From Tubulanus polymorphus (taxonomy: Eukaryota > Nemertea > Palaeonemertea > Tubulaniformes > Tubulanidae): a stretch of DNA of 64,000 bases. This document shows positions 12,803-25,555 of the stretch, piece by piece; position 1 is the first letter of the stretch, and every line of letters starts with the position of its first letter. The position numbers and the translations under genes are program-made. The notes under the pieces are model-generated. The model was not told where the DNA came from. It did not search any database and worked only from the letters and a program-made list of their open reading frames with translations. The stretch is taken from positions 5,067,001 through 5,131,000 of the forward strand of contig NC_134031.1 of NCBI RefSeq assembly GCF_964204645.1, written 5' to 3'.

Positions 12803-15800
12803 ATGTCGGATCGTATTTCGAAGGCGGCCGAGGAAGAACTGCACTGTGATCTATGCGGTCGCATTTTCGACGATCCGCGCTTGCTTCCGTGTTTGCACTC
12901 ATTTTGCGCCGAGTGCATCAGCAAGGTGGACCCTTTCGAGATCAAACACGGCAGCGACGGCGAAGATAAGCGAATTCGACACGAAAGCTCGGACAGCAGT
13001 AGCTCACGCGAAAGCGGCGACTCGAGCCGCGGCGACCTCGACGGCAGCTCGGTCGAGGATATCGAATACGGCACTCCCAGCGTGGTCTGTAACGTAGTCG
13101 ATATACTCTGCCCGGTCTGCGACACCGAAGTTCAAGTACCTAAACAAGTCGAACATCTACCGGTAAACCATCTCGCGAAGAATAAAATAGCTTTGCTGGA
13201 TTTGTTGGAGAAAAATGACACCGCTGGATCTATCGTTTATTGCAGCCTGTGCACCTACGCCCAGGAGGCCGTGGCCTTCTGCGCGGTTTGCGAGGAAAAC
13301 ATGTGCAGCGTTTGTACAGAGGCTCATAAACGACAACGTCTGACCTGTAATCACACCATAGTTACAATAGATGAAGATTCAACGACCAGTACATTTCCAG
13401 CGATGGCGAAAAAGGTTCTGTTTTGTCGGAAGCACGCCTCCGAAGCGTTGAATCTTTTTTGCTGCACTTGCCAAAAATTGGTCTGCCGAGATTGCGTACT
13501 GGTCACGCATCGCGACCACAATTACGACTTCATCAGCGAATGCGCCGACGAGCAGAGATCCATCGTACGAAGTCTCGGTGAGAAGCTCGATCCGGTAAAA
13601 TCCCGCCTACAGGGGGCGCTGAATACGGTACAGAATGTGCGCGAGTTGGTTCTCGCGAAGGCCGAAGAAATGGAGGATAAGATAAACGAATTCATGGATA
13701 GTTACGTCACAGCAATCGAGGAATATCGTAATCGCCTGCTTGACAAACTGGACGCGATCTGCCGCGAAAAAGTCAAATCTTTGAAGCTGCAAAAGATATG
13801 CCTGCAGCAGAACCTGTCCGATTTGTGCCACTGTCACCGGTTCACGAAACAGCTAGTGGCCGAAAGTTCGGACGTGGAGGTGTTGAACACGAAAAACCTG
13901 GTCGCTTCGCGGCTGTTGACCGTCATCAAGCAAGACTATCCCGTCAAACCGGTCACTTGCGAATTCCTCGAGTTCGATTGCAAGGCCAAAGGTGACACGA
14001 TCGACGGATACAAAATGTACGGTACGTTGACCGATAAATTCGTCGATCCAAGCAAATGTCACATATCCGATTTCGGTAAGTAATGAACATCCGATGTCAA
14101 ATGCATCCATTTACAACGCTTGTTTTGGCAATATTCGATATTTCACAGCTTTATGTTTACATTTTCTATTTTACGCAACATTGATAAGGAGGTTTAGCAC
14201 CACTCTCGCCATTCTACAGACGGAGATAGTATCCTAACTTGCCACATTAAAAATTTTAACCCTCATCAGCCAATGGCTCTAAATTTATAGGGGTATATAG
14301 CGTATCCATCACGGGATAACACGGAGTCAATCTAAACCGTTTAAATAGTGATACAGTCAAACTGGCTAAGTAAATGCGATGCAGCCGATGACGACTTAGT
14401 GAGTTTAACCGGATTCTACCGAGTTTGGATCGGCCTTTGGATTTGTTATGGTGGGATATACCGCATTCTCTTTTTTAGAATTTCATTTCTATCATTGTAT
14501 TCTAATAGTACATGTATTGTAGACGGTACTTCCCGTGTAAAAATCTGAAATAGATTTGACACTTTCTGATACATTCGTACATTTCAAACGTCGATTAGCT
14601 CGTTCTCCTTTGAGCCGCGGGACTATTTTTGTGGCTTTAGTTTGTTTGCTCTTTTGCGGGGTAAGTTAATTCTTACCGTATGTTAAAAGCGCAAAATCTT
14701 AATCCTCGCCGCTTGCTGTATTTACAGAAAATAAAGGGCAAAATAGTTACCTGCAGGGGTTTATAGTACTAACTCCGTATGCGTAAGTGAGATTGCAAGA
14801 TAGCCAAAGTTTGTTTTTTCGCATCTATTGGCATTGAATACTTATTGGTCCTTTTACATTTTGAATTTAGATTTTTTGGGTGCCAAAGTCATTCAGATGT
14901 TTGATCAAAGCCTGTCTGGTTCAGGCAAAACTGGTCGAGATCGGGGATGATATGAGTATGTTATGATTATTCAATTGCGTTCTAAACAGAAATAATTCGT
15001 TATTTTCATTGTCTGTAGATCTGCAGACGTGCCGCGAGGATCAAACTTGTCAAATTACGCTGATAACCGTCGACCAGAAAGGTGACAAAATAGTTCATCA
15101 TTCGTCAGTCGTCAAAACCACGCTGGATTCAAAAGAAAACAAAAACAAGTAAGGCTAGAATTTCTCCTAATCGGCCGGGTTATTTTGTAAACTGCAATAA
15201 AATTTCAAATCAGTTCATTTCTATATCTGCCGGGTTTGTTATGTTAAGCTTGATCGTGATTTTTTAAAAAGCAATGTACAGGTATATAGGCGGCCGACCG
15301 GTTTAACTTTTAAATGCAGCAGAAATGAGAAACAAGGTATCAATTTGTTAGTAACCACGACTTCTATGAGTTCTACAAATTTCTGCAAATATATTTCTAA
15401 TTCTCTTGGCCTTCGTACTAACTTGTAAAATTAATGTCCACATTTTTTCATTTCAGAACAATCCCGCTGATTCGATCGTTCGACGAACACGGATTGTTAA
15501 CCTTGACGTTCACTCCCCAGTGTCAAGGTCGTTTCGTGTTGAACGTAACGGTTGATGGACAACACATCAAGGTACGATGGCAGTTGGATGTAGATAGCGC
15601 ATTCGATCCGTATAATATGAGAATTATTGAAATCTTCAAGGGGTTTTATGAATTGAACTTAAATAGATACCAACAACTTGAATACGTGATAGATTCTTTC
15701 GCTCTTTGTTGGCCTAATTATATCATTACTTTTATGGGAAATGTGAAACAAAACCTTCCTTAGGATTATAGGAAAATATATCAACGTCGCCGTACCATTG

Positions 15801-18800
15801 AGAAATTGTCCATCATCTTAGTCGTACGTTTCTTTCTACCCTCTGAGTGGGCTCGGTGATACCGGCCGTCTGCGGATGCTTCGTAGAAATCTCTTTTTAA
15901 AATCTGCATTTTTCTCTTGTAGTTAAATTCACAATCTATCGAGTAAATTTTAAAAATGAGACTTAGTTCGAATATAACCGAATTATTTCGATGCACTTGT
16001 ATTGTAGGATAGCCCGTATTCAGTAAACATTAAGCCCAAACGGCGCCGACATACGGGTATTTACCAGTGTTGTACGTTTTGCTCGACTTCCGGTAGAAGA
16101 GACGTCGCGTGCGGATGTGGAGGCACGATGCTAGGTTCGTAAGGAATCGGTTTTTTTTCGCTAGCCCCGAGGTGGCAGCAGTAGGCTAGTTACATGTACC
16201 CAAATATAACGAACTTATGAATTCCAAGGACGCAATACATTGAAAAACCTAGCTAAATTATCATCTATGTGTTACCAGTATAATAGCCGCACTCTCAAAT
16301 TATAACTACCTAATTGGTTCATTTTTTTTCAAGTGGTATCATATTTTAGCGAAGACCTCAGTATACTTATATCTAGTCATGGATACGGAAAAGATCAATA
16401 AGTGACAAATTGATTTTTTTATAGCTACTTCACTGTGTTGTATTCAAAAACCGTTAGTTTGCCCTCACTAATTAGCCTGCTATTGTGGTGAATCGGCGGC
16501 TGTCAATGGTACCATGTTCTTTCCGTCGAGGATAGATAGCAGCTCCGATTGGCTACGGACTATGATTCGGAAAAATACATTCAATACGAATTTATTGGTT
16601 CAAAGTAACCGATTCAATGCAGAAAACCAGTCATCGCTGCTTTGCGGCTATATTCCTGTATTATTTTATCTAAGATATATTGCAGGAGAATATCAATATA
16701 TAATTTGAAATTCATGTGCGTCTCAATATTGATATGTTCTTGGACAAAATCAACAAAAATATTTTTTCAATTAAGAACAACACCATTAAAAGATCAAAAA
16801 CTGCAAAAAACCAAATGGCAGATTTTGTGTGGCATTTTTTCATCCTTATCTATTATGTGTAAAATGTTGTTGTGAACAAAACCCTGAAACTCTGAAAATA
16901 ATTTCGTTGAATCAAAACGAGAAATAAGGATACTTTTTATTAAAATACCTATAGTCCCTTCTCAAGTTCCTTTGCAGGGCTATCGAACCGCATAAATCTC
17001 CGAAAATGAGCCTTCTTCGTATAAAGTATATCATTTCCGTGCTATTATTCCACCATCTCCATTTGACTGCCAACTGTGTCGAGTAATAAATGTATACCAT
17101 ATAATTCTATACGTATTTCCATGAAATTTCGTAATTTATTTTCCACTCCTAATACAAAAGTAAAACGCGGCTAAGATTCATCCCGAAAGATTCGTATTGT
17201 TCATCGTATTGTTAATCTTCGTGCTCACATTTTAAGGCGAGCTATAATGCGAATTGTGACCGCGCGTAAAATCGACTTTTGTCGTCGAGGGGAAATTTGC
17301 CTGACTGATCGGCTTATCAACGCATTAAAAAGCCATTTACGCACATTCTGAAATCAGACACGAAACTACGAGAATCCCAACGGGGAAAACAACCACCGGT
17401 AGAATGCAATATTGTTCCGTGTTTCTCCCTAATAATGTTACGAAAAAAACCAAGTGATTTTCATTACCATATTGATGAAACAGTTCTGTTCGTGTCGAAA
17501 AGATGATGAAGAATCCCCACGCTATAATCCTTCACTATGAATAAAGATATTCTAATTTTTTTTTTTTCAGTACAAATTAATTTTATTAAACAAGTCAATG
17601 ATATACAAAATAAATACATGCTAAGGTCCAGAGGACATTACAAGCAATTACAATTATAATTGGAATGGCAGTGACATTTGACGGTGATATTCTAAAATGA
17701 TCCTTGCGCTAATAACTATTATGGTATAGTCGTATAGTCGAATTCTATCGAAAATCACTTTCCAACTCTCTTTTTTTGTTCTTGGAGTGATATTTTTGTA
17801 TTAGAAAGAAATAGATAGTTTTAGTGTTTCAAAATTTTTAAAAATTTTTCCGGGCCCATTTATATTATGAATTTGGTCGGAATCAGTGCGCTGTATGGTG
17901 ATAAACTGGACGTGCTTAACCGTCGATCAATAAAATCATTTATCGTACATATAGATTTCATCATTTACCTTTCCGAAACGACATGAATATCCCGCGTTTC
18001 CATTTCAGTTTACCGTGCATTACGCATAATGGCGATGAAATTTGATATCTATTCATCGATATGCATGTGTCATGTTTGTATATACTCAATTGACCAATAT
18101 CAGTATTAATTCGCGCAGCATCGCGTCAGCAATATATATCGCATCTACAATATACATTATAAACGAAGAACCGATTATTCTAGAACCGTGACCTTACCAA
18201 CCTTGGCAGATTCCATTAACCCTAACGAACCTTTTGGCAAACGAATTGCGGGTGAAAATTTCGAATCGAAGTTGCTTAGCGCCAGCTCATTTATTCGTTT
18301 GCGCTTAATCTCTTTTTCGGCTTGATATGATTCTTGCTTTGGCCAAGGCTAGTATGTATTATCATACTACGTTTAAGCGGTCCATACCATTACGTCGAAT
18401 TCATATGTCGCCACATACTTTGACATTTGGAGAGCGAAGTCCTTCGGCAAAAAGTTGTCGATAAGTTTTTAAAACTTGATTACTTGTTTGCGCTTGATCA
18501 ATTTTTCTGCTCAATCGATGTGATTCTTGTTTTGGCCTAACCGTGTTACTTTTAAGATACGGTCCATATTATATCGCCACATACTTTGACATTTAGAGAG
18601 CGAAGTCCCTCGGCAAAAAGTTGTCGATATGTTTTAAAAAACTTGATTACTTTTTGAATTCACGTTTAGTTGGATTACGCTATTCAGTTTCTTATTTTTT
18701 GCCGATTAGAACGTTGAAGTAAGTTATTTCGAAGACGTAGTTTAGCATAGCTATTCGTAGTACGGATTCGAATGAATCTCCATGTATCATCTCAGGCTGC

Positions 18801-19766
18801 CAAAATGACCACCAAATCCGTCGGTTGCCGGTTCAGGCTAGTCAGAAAATTGTCTTCGCGAACCAGAACCGAAATTTCCAATATCATGTATGGGGTACAT
18901 CGATTTAGAAAGATTATGTAAACTCGACTCATCATCCAACATATATATTATATTTATTTGTACAAAATCAAACCCTGTTTTGTTCCCGGCAGTGGTGTTG
19001 GGGGTTTGTAATGGCGATAAAATCAAATAAAATCATTCAATCCAATAAATAAGAGTGGCAATTTTCTATATCAAGATCTAGCGCGTTGGGCTTTTAAGGT
19101 ACTTCTGCACATCAATGGCGCCATCTTGTACCGACGTACCTCTCGAAATACTACACGCCCATAGATTCAAAGCGTCGAAGCTATAAAAAAGACTGTTGCG
19201 CAATCTATCCCTTAAACGTCTTGGTAAGAGTTCTCATCTCCGATTACCTAAATGATTCCGCAAATAAAGCGCTGGCGGCGTCACGGGAACTTCAGCGCGG
19301 TTTTAAAAATAGTCGCACTTATATCATCCGATTTCAAATAACATTGACATTTTCTTCCGGCTCATATTTTGCTAGTTGATTGCACGAATTACGAGAAGTC
19401 TTCGAGTGATCACGGTCTACCGAAATGGATGGCTAATGTGCAAAACCGACAGTAGTTGCTGATTGAATTTCTAAATGTCTAAGTGTGCGGTCTTGTCTGC
19501 ATAATCATGGGTTTAGATTTCATAATATCATAACACACACTAACAAACGCGTGTGGTATATAGATATTCAATATTTCCATACCTAGCGTATAATGAACTT
19601 AAACCACGTGGCTGTTTTTTTTGTGATTTCAGGTGGATTTCGTGGCTGTGGCCATGGACACACCGGACATCCCGGCAAGAAGCACTGGTCATGCTGCGGC
19701 AAATTGGCACACAATTCCGAATGTTCGAAGCCCTATCACGGGACAGTTCAACAAATCACGTTATAG
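12803..19766 (+). CDS. TRIM45: TRIM45-like E3 ubiquitin ligase (5 exons)
   Basis: Exons 12803-14075, 15019-15148, 15457-15571, 16008-16134 and 19633-19766 join in frame with GT/AG junctions to give 592 aa, close to the length of vertebrate TRIM45. Domains in order: RING with C15, C18, C30, H32, C35, C38 and C103, C106; B-box 1 about 147-185; B-box 2 about 206-247; coiled coil about 255-345; a filamin-type immunoglobulin repeat spanning exons 1-4, ending HIK-DSPYSVNIKP; and a Cys/His-rich tail (CCTFCS, CGCGGTM, GCGHGHTGHPGK, WSCCGK) diagnostic for TRIM45. The family transfers ubiquitin and dampens MAPK signalling in vertebrates (established knowledge). Oddity: a Ser/Glu/Asp-rich insert of about 65 residues separates the two halves of the RING. 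Intron 4 (16135-19632) is the longest. The start is the first ATG of the open frame. Confidence 0.93.
18297..18655. repeat. Tandem duplication of about 180 bp in TRIM45 intron 4
   Basis: Copy 1 (18297-18485) and copy 2 (18486 to about 18655) share GTTTGCGCTT, TGATTCTTG.TTTGGCC, TATCGCCACATACTTTGACATTT (with one difference) and CGGCAAAAAGTTGTCGATA. Copy 2 lacks about 20 bases in the middle. Confidence 0.85.
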
Positions 19767-22700
19767 TATCTGCTACTGTGCCCGTTTCGACTATGAGCTA
19801 ACCTCAATTCGTTGGCGATCGTATTCCATTCACGTCTGCGTGACACGATAAGTGGTTTCTTAAATTACGATGGCATATTTGAAGATGTCCGACTTCGGTG
19901 GCTGAATTAATGGACCGCTTCTTCTAGTCATATTTCATAACTTTACGATTTTTGAGTCGAAAAATGTAAAAGAAGCTTCCACGTGGCTTTTCCCAAATGA
20001 ATTTGCTCGAAAACTACCTAGCACGGTCGACACTGTATATTCAGTTAGTAGGTCCCAGCTATGTTGACTATATAACCATAACTTATTTTCTCCTCATATC
20101 ATGATATGATATATCTTCATCGTTTTTCAATATAATATGATAAAATATGCGAAACGGTAACCTTGCAATGTTTTCAAATGACCAGTATTCAGGTGCAATA
20201 GCCAGGGTGCACCAGTCTCTTGAATACGGTATACACATTAACATTTCCTAGTGGAATCACCAATACAACTTTATAACTTAGGTCTAGTGCCATAGTCAGG
20301 TACTTTATTCGTGAAGTATTCGGCATCCTCAAATTTGAAGTGAGGATCTGGATTTTGAAGTATGGACTTTCCTCAACGGCGATGTTCGTCTCGACAGATA
20401 GAGCAAACAATTTTTCAGGCGTCGAATGGAAGCTTAATCGTTCGATCGTTTTTCGACTTGAACAAAAATGCACGAAGATGCTTCGGTAGGGCTCGGACCC
20501 GGTTTAGAAAATATTGTTGATTACTCACAACTTCACGAGCCTCAAACCTGAAATGAGCTGTTAGTCAAATCATAGCATAAAATATTTGTGAAATTACCTG
20601 TTCATCAAATGTTCTAATAAGCTATTCAATTTTTAATGATCGTCAATGAATTCTGGCATTTCAACCAACCATTGTATCATCGTACTCTAAAGGTAAACAC
20701 GTGTAATCCCCAGAGTGTTGAATTAGTTCTAGAACTGGATCCAGTGCTATAAAACCGGCCTCAGGGAGTTAAATCAATTCAATTTCGATTCAGCCCCTGA
20801 GTCATGGTCAATATTGATTCGTAAAATCACTCCCTAGACGTTTAACATTTTGAATGTAACTTCAATTTCATGATTTGGAATCTTTTTTTGATTTATTTGA
20901 TTGGCATGATTCTTTTGTTTCGTTTTTCAATAAAGAAGAGTGACAATATATTTTGATTTCAGTGGTAATTGCCCCTTCCAAACAGGAATCGGATATTTTT
21001 TCCACACACAAGTTTCCGCCAGCACAAATAGATTATAGATTATAAAGTCCTATGATCGTAAATTTGATAAACGAAAATTCAATTTGTCGAGTTCTCAGAA
21101 GCTGATTGAGTCTCATTAGCAAAAGTCTAATGGAAATTAATGTGGATGATGATAAATGGTGCGAGGATACAGTCACTTGTAACAGGGTGTGGTTCCTTAT
21201 CTGCGTAATTCGCAATTCCGACCATCCCCGGAATGGCGTGTTTGACTGAGCCCGAGTGTTAGGCCAAGAACTTTGCCCGGTTTGCCAATGGATGTGATTT
21301 TCTAGTCGGCGAATCGATTCGTGCGGATCAGGCATGCTACTCAAATTGAAAATGGAAGTTATTACACAAAATAGAGAATTCATTGGTGATGTGACGACTA
21401 ACTGATGACGACTTCAGTTTGAATGTAGTTAGAATCGCTAGTAGGCGTTTGCTTTGGTGATACTAAAGGTGGCCTATCTTACAAACGATTCTACTCTGTG
21501 TCAGGACTTCCAAATGTATCTGCAGGGGAAAGGGAAATTAGGCTACGTGACTGAATGCTCGTAGGGTAATCTATCCTTAAGCACATTTCTACGACCTGAT
21601 AATCCGTCAATTTAACCGCGTCACTTCGTCGACGCGTCCGTTTAGCCGGAATGATTTTATTACCTCGTACAAACAGCGCCCGAGGAAACATAAATTCTTG
21701 GCGCGGTGAAATGATAAACACGTAAGTACGCCGCGGCGATGCGTCTCGCTCCACACGACGTGACTCGGTAACCAACCAAACGACACCAGATACGAGATCG
21801 GTGATCTTTAAAAGTTCGTCGATACCGGCGCGATCGAAGTGTGCTCGCCGGTTTCTTATTGTTATTAAATCTTATCAAAAGCCGCTGCAACAGAATAAAT
21901 ATTTACCGTTTGTCGATGCGCGGCGATTCGTAGATTGAATACTTCAAACGACAGACGAGCTCGATGAGACACACACGGGCTCGGATCAAACGATATAGTC
22001 TCTCCTCACACGAAGTCATCGTCTGCGTACTTCTATAATTCTGACACCAGACTCGGAACAGGATGACTCATTGTTCGGTTTTCTCACTTTTCTTTTAATC
22101 TAAACTCACCGAAAACTAGATAGCGAGAGAATTTCTGAAAAAGTCTGAGCTTTTGGAACAATAAGCATTAGAATTTCAGTGGATAGATTTCCCTGAAACT
22201 CAAATTTGACCTGCGTATCAAGATTATGGATGGATTTATTTCCTGCAAACCATGACCAAACGTCTGTTGCAGTCGCTTAAATTTCTATCGCTAAAATCAT
22301 AGCGCGAAAACAGTCTCGTTGGATATCTGGAAACTCTTGTTTTGTTCGACCTTGTCTTTCTACAAATTAGCTTAAGTAACAGCCGACGAATTTCTCAGAA
22401 TCTACGTTTGACATTTCAGTCGTGAAATCAGTGTCTGTGTCGATAGATTTCTGCTAACTCTGGCGCGCTTTGACGTAGAACGTCTGGTTGATTTCAGGTG
22501 GATTTTAGTATCAACCTTCTGTTGGTGAATCGGCGTTAAAACGGCCCATCGATTTCTGTAAATTTACCTTCAGAACAGTGCAGTCGGATTTTGTTCTGCC
22601 AAATGAAGAAACCTGTATCAAATGAGTTCGTATAATCGCTTTTATCACTCAATACCGAGTTCATTATATTTCGTCTTTGAAAGGGGAGCATCATCGCCAG

Positions 22701-25366
22701 AACCGCCGACGGATAACTAATTCATATTGATCAAAATAATCCAATCATTGCAAAATTATCAACGCGGTAAGGCTTGCGCGGCGGCCGCGAATGCGACGGG
22801 TTACGTGGCCGTATTGCGACCCCGTGTACGGTAGGCAGGAATTGACGTAGGTAGAAGTAATGACCGTCACGCATTCTACGTCGCATGCTATTAAATAAGC
22901 TCAAAAATTGTTAGATCTTGTCGTTCAACACGCGTAAAATACCGGCAACATCATCTTCAACCCTACACTGGCTCGCGCTCTTGCCTGTGGTCTGATAAGA
23001 CATTCCGACTAAGTAATGGGTAAGTTTTTTTCAAATTACTATATCAATCAGTAAAGACGATGTCAATCCATCAACGTGAAATAATAGGCGGATTATCCAC
23101 TATAATCTATATTTTGTAAATTTAGTTTCAATTTCAACATTTTCAATCCATTCCACGTTTTAAGCGATTGGGCGTATTTCGATGAAACAGAGATACGATG
23201 AATTGTTTTTGTTCCCGTTTAGGGTTCATTACAACCAATTTCCATCCGTAGTACCGCAAAATATGATTACCCTACTAAAATAGTTGAAATCTATTGACGC
23301 TATGGATATTATACTGATAAAACGACACATAAAGATAACGCGAGAATAAAGATGAAAAACGTGTAATCATTTATATTGAATGATGTAATATAATCGCGGT
23401 TGAATGATGTAATATAGTCGCGGTTTTATTTTAAATTACAATTAATTTGTATCTCTTTGTTGCAAGAAGTCGTCCCGGAGACTCATTTCTCAACCCTGAA
23501 TAAACCTACTGAAACCTCACTTATAACTGATAAAACCGATTTACCTACTCAGAATAAACCTCATCTTTTTTGAACATGTCCCCCTGACGCTTCTGCAGTC
23601 TTTAATTTGATTTAGCCATAAGTAATTCATTCAAAGCTTACGCGCAAAAACCCTTTATACAGGGCGTCATCGGTGGGTTGGTGGTACGCACGATAATTTC
23701 TGGACGGTTTTATAGACCGGTATTAACTCTATCCGAGGGGCTAACTCATTGGAAAATAAGTTAGCCCTCGGATTAAAGATAATACCACTGTAATAAACTA
23801 CTCATAAACTGGTCCGCAAATATAGTGTTTTGCGGTATAGATGACACGTTTGCGTGAATTTATGCCGAAAACCAATAATTTTTCAGGACTTTAAGGACCA
23901 AAAATCGGTACTGTTTTTGATACAAACTGAGAAAGTATCAAAGTATCAAGCAGATTGATGACACTCATAGAAAGTGCTATTAGAAAGTTGTGCATTTATT
24001 CATTGGCAAGATGTTTTGGTCTCGGTGAGTGTGTATATATTCGATCAAGCACACACTGAAATAACCTCCATAGCGCGAATTCGGACGAATATAGTTTGAA
24101 TCAGATCATCGATTCGATTTTCGTTAATTTCGTCCACGGTGACGAAGTTTCTAAAGAAAGATCAGTCGCCCAACTAATAGATTATCCATATGGAGTTCTG
24201 AAAGGAAGCTGATATTATGTATATTTGTTTTCAACCGTTCCGTCGAATCTTTGATTGTATTCGATAATCGATATTACGTAAAGTCGCAGGATATCTTGAA
24301 AACATGTACTAAAAGGACAAGCCGCCAATGAATGAAATACAGCCATCGAACTAAAGCCTAAGAAAGTAAAAAATGGTCCGTCGTAAATCACTCGTAAAAA
24401 GCTATTCAGTCTTTGATTTGAAATGAGGATTATCCCCGTATGCAACTGATGGATTGATTTTGGTGCCCCTTGTGCAAACCCAACATACTTGTCGGAACAA
24501 AATAGGGGATTTGATAGTTGAAGAAAATTTAAAACCGGGTTTGATTTCAAAATAAGAAATTAAGTACAGATATAGTTGGATGATCTGTCGAATTGATAGA
24601 TTTTTTTTGTTTAAATCGAAGTAAATAACTGAAAATTTTGGTTTTTAATATCATTAAGGTTCAATACATGTTGATTGATACATTCAGTTGTTTTCAGTAA
24701 CGGAAGATAAACGAATCTGGCGGATGAAACACGGAATTTAGAAACGGCATCAATTCGACAACCATCGCGACGCTAAATTCCAATTCCTTTGATGACAATA
24801 TAATTGGAAAGAATTCGAAAGGACGAGAAAATTTGTTATGAAAGCACGAGATTGTCGTAATTGCAATTTCGCCGAATTACTTCCGTCGCACGTCAGGTAA
24901 CAACGATAACTATCTGACGGAAAGAAACTTCGCTTTTGAAGCCGCAGTCGTCGGTTCTTTCCCTTTTCAATACAATTCGATGCCGTATGATGTCGGCGGT
25001 GATACAACCTACAAAAAGTGATGAATTAATACCGTATCAATTGTATTTATTGCGTGTTCGTGCTCACGCTTAGGCTTTCGAGGACAATATCGGAGCTGTG
25101 GATAATTCGTGGCAGCGAATATAAATGGATCCGTGTCTTTCCGGCTTCGGAGCGAATTAAATGACTCGTAAGACTGATAAGGTGTGGTGGATGTTGTTCG
25201 TAGCGTTTTAACGTGGCGCGAAAATGTGTGAATAATGTTTAAGTTCGTAGTAAATAACTCGCCTGTGAAGGCACGCTTCTACGAATTTAGAAGAAAAATT
25301 GAAATTTAAAGAGCTATTTACGATTTCAAGGAAGAATAGTTGATTATTGATTGACAAACTGATATT
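19767..25366. other. Intergenic region between TRIM45 and the symporter gene
   Basis: No coding exon is supported. A possible polyadenylation signal AATAAA lies at 20929-20934, about 1.2 kb after the TRIM45 stop. Two CpG-rich patches stand out, about 21600-21860 and 22760-22990. The second has ATTAAATAAG (TATA-like) and is followed by a GTAAGT donor-like word near 23022. It could be the promoter and a 5' UTR exon of the downstream symporter, but the sequence alone does not prove this. Confidence 0.35.
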
Positions 25367-25555
25367 ATGGCTACCATGTCGCCAGTCGTGGCGGCCTGTC
25401 GATCTATCGTGCACGGGAATGTGACGGTCTCGACTGGCGTGCATAAAACATTAGGAAATTGGACCACAGTCGGAGCTATCATCGGTTTCGGAATATTCGC
25501 CGCGATTTTGGCCAAGTTGTTCTCGCTAATGCGTTCAAAACTCCACAAAGATGAG
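25367..25555 (+). CDS. DUR3: Symporter alternative first exon A
   Basis: This exon opens with ATG and encodes 63 codons ending HKDE before a GTAAGC donor in phase 0. It contains one hydrophobic helix (GAIIGFGIFAAILAKLF) after a polar N-terminus with N-V-T and N-W-T sites. Its end aligns with the end of exon B at 28832-29017, and both splice to the same exon at 30452. It gives a 794-aa product. Confidence 0.8.

Noticed and set aside
12745-13125. 126-codon frame opposite the TRIM45 first exon
   Set aside because: Antisense shadow of a well-supported coding exon.
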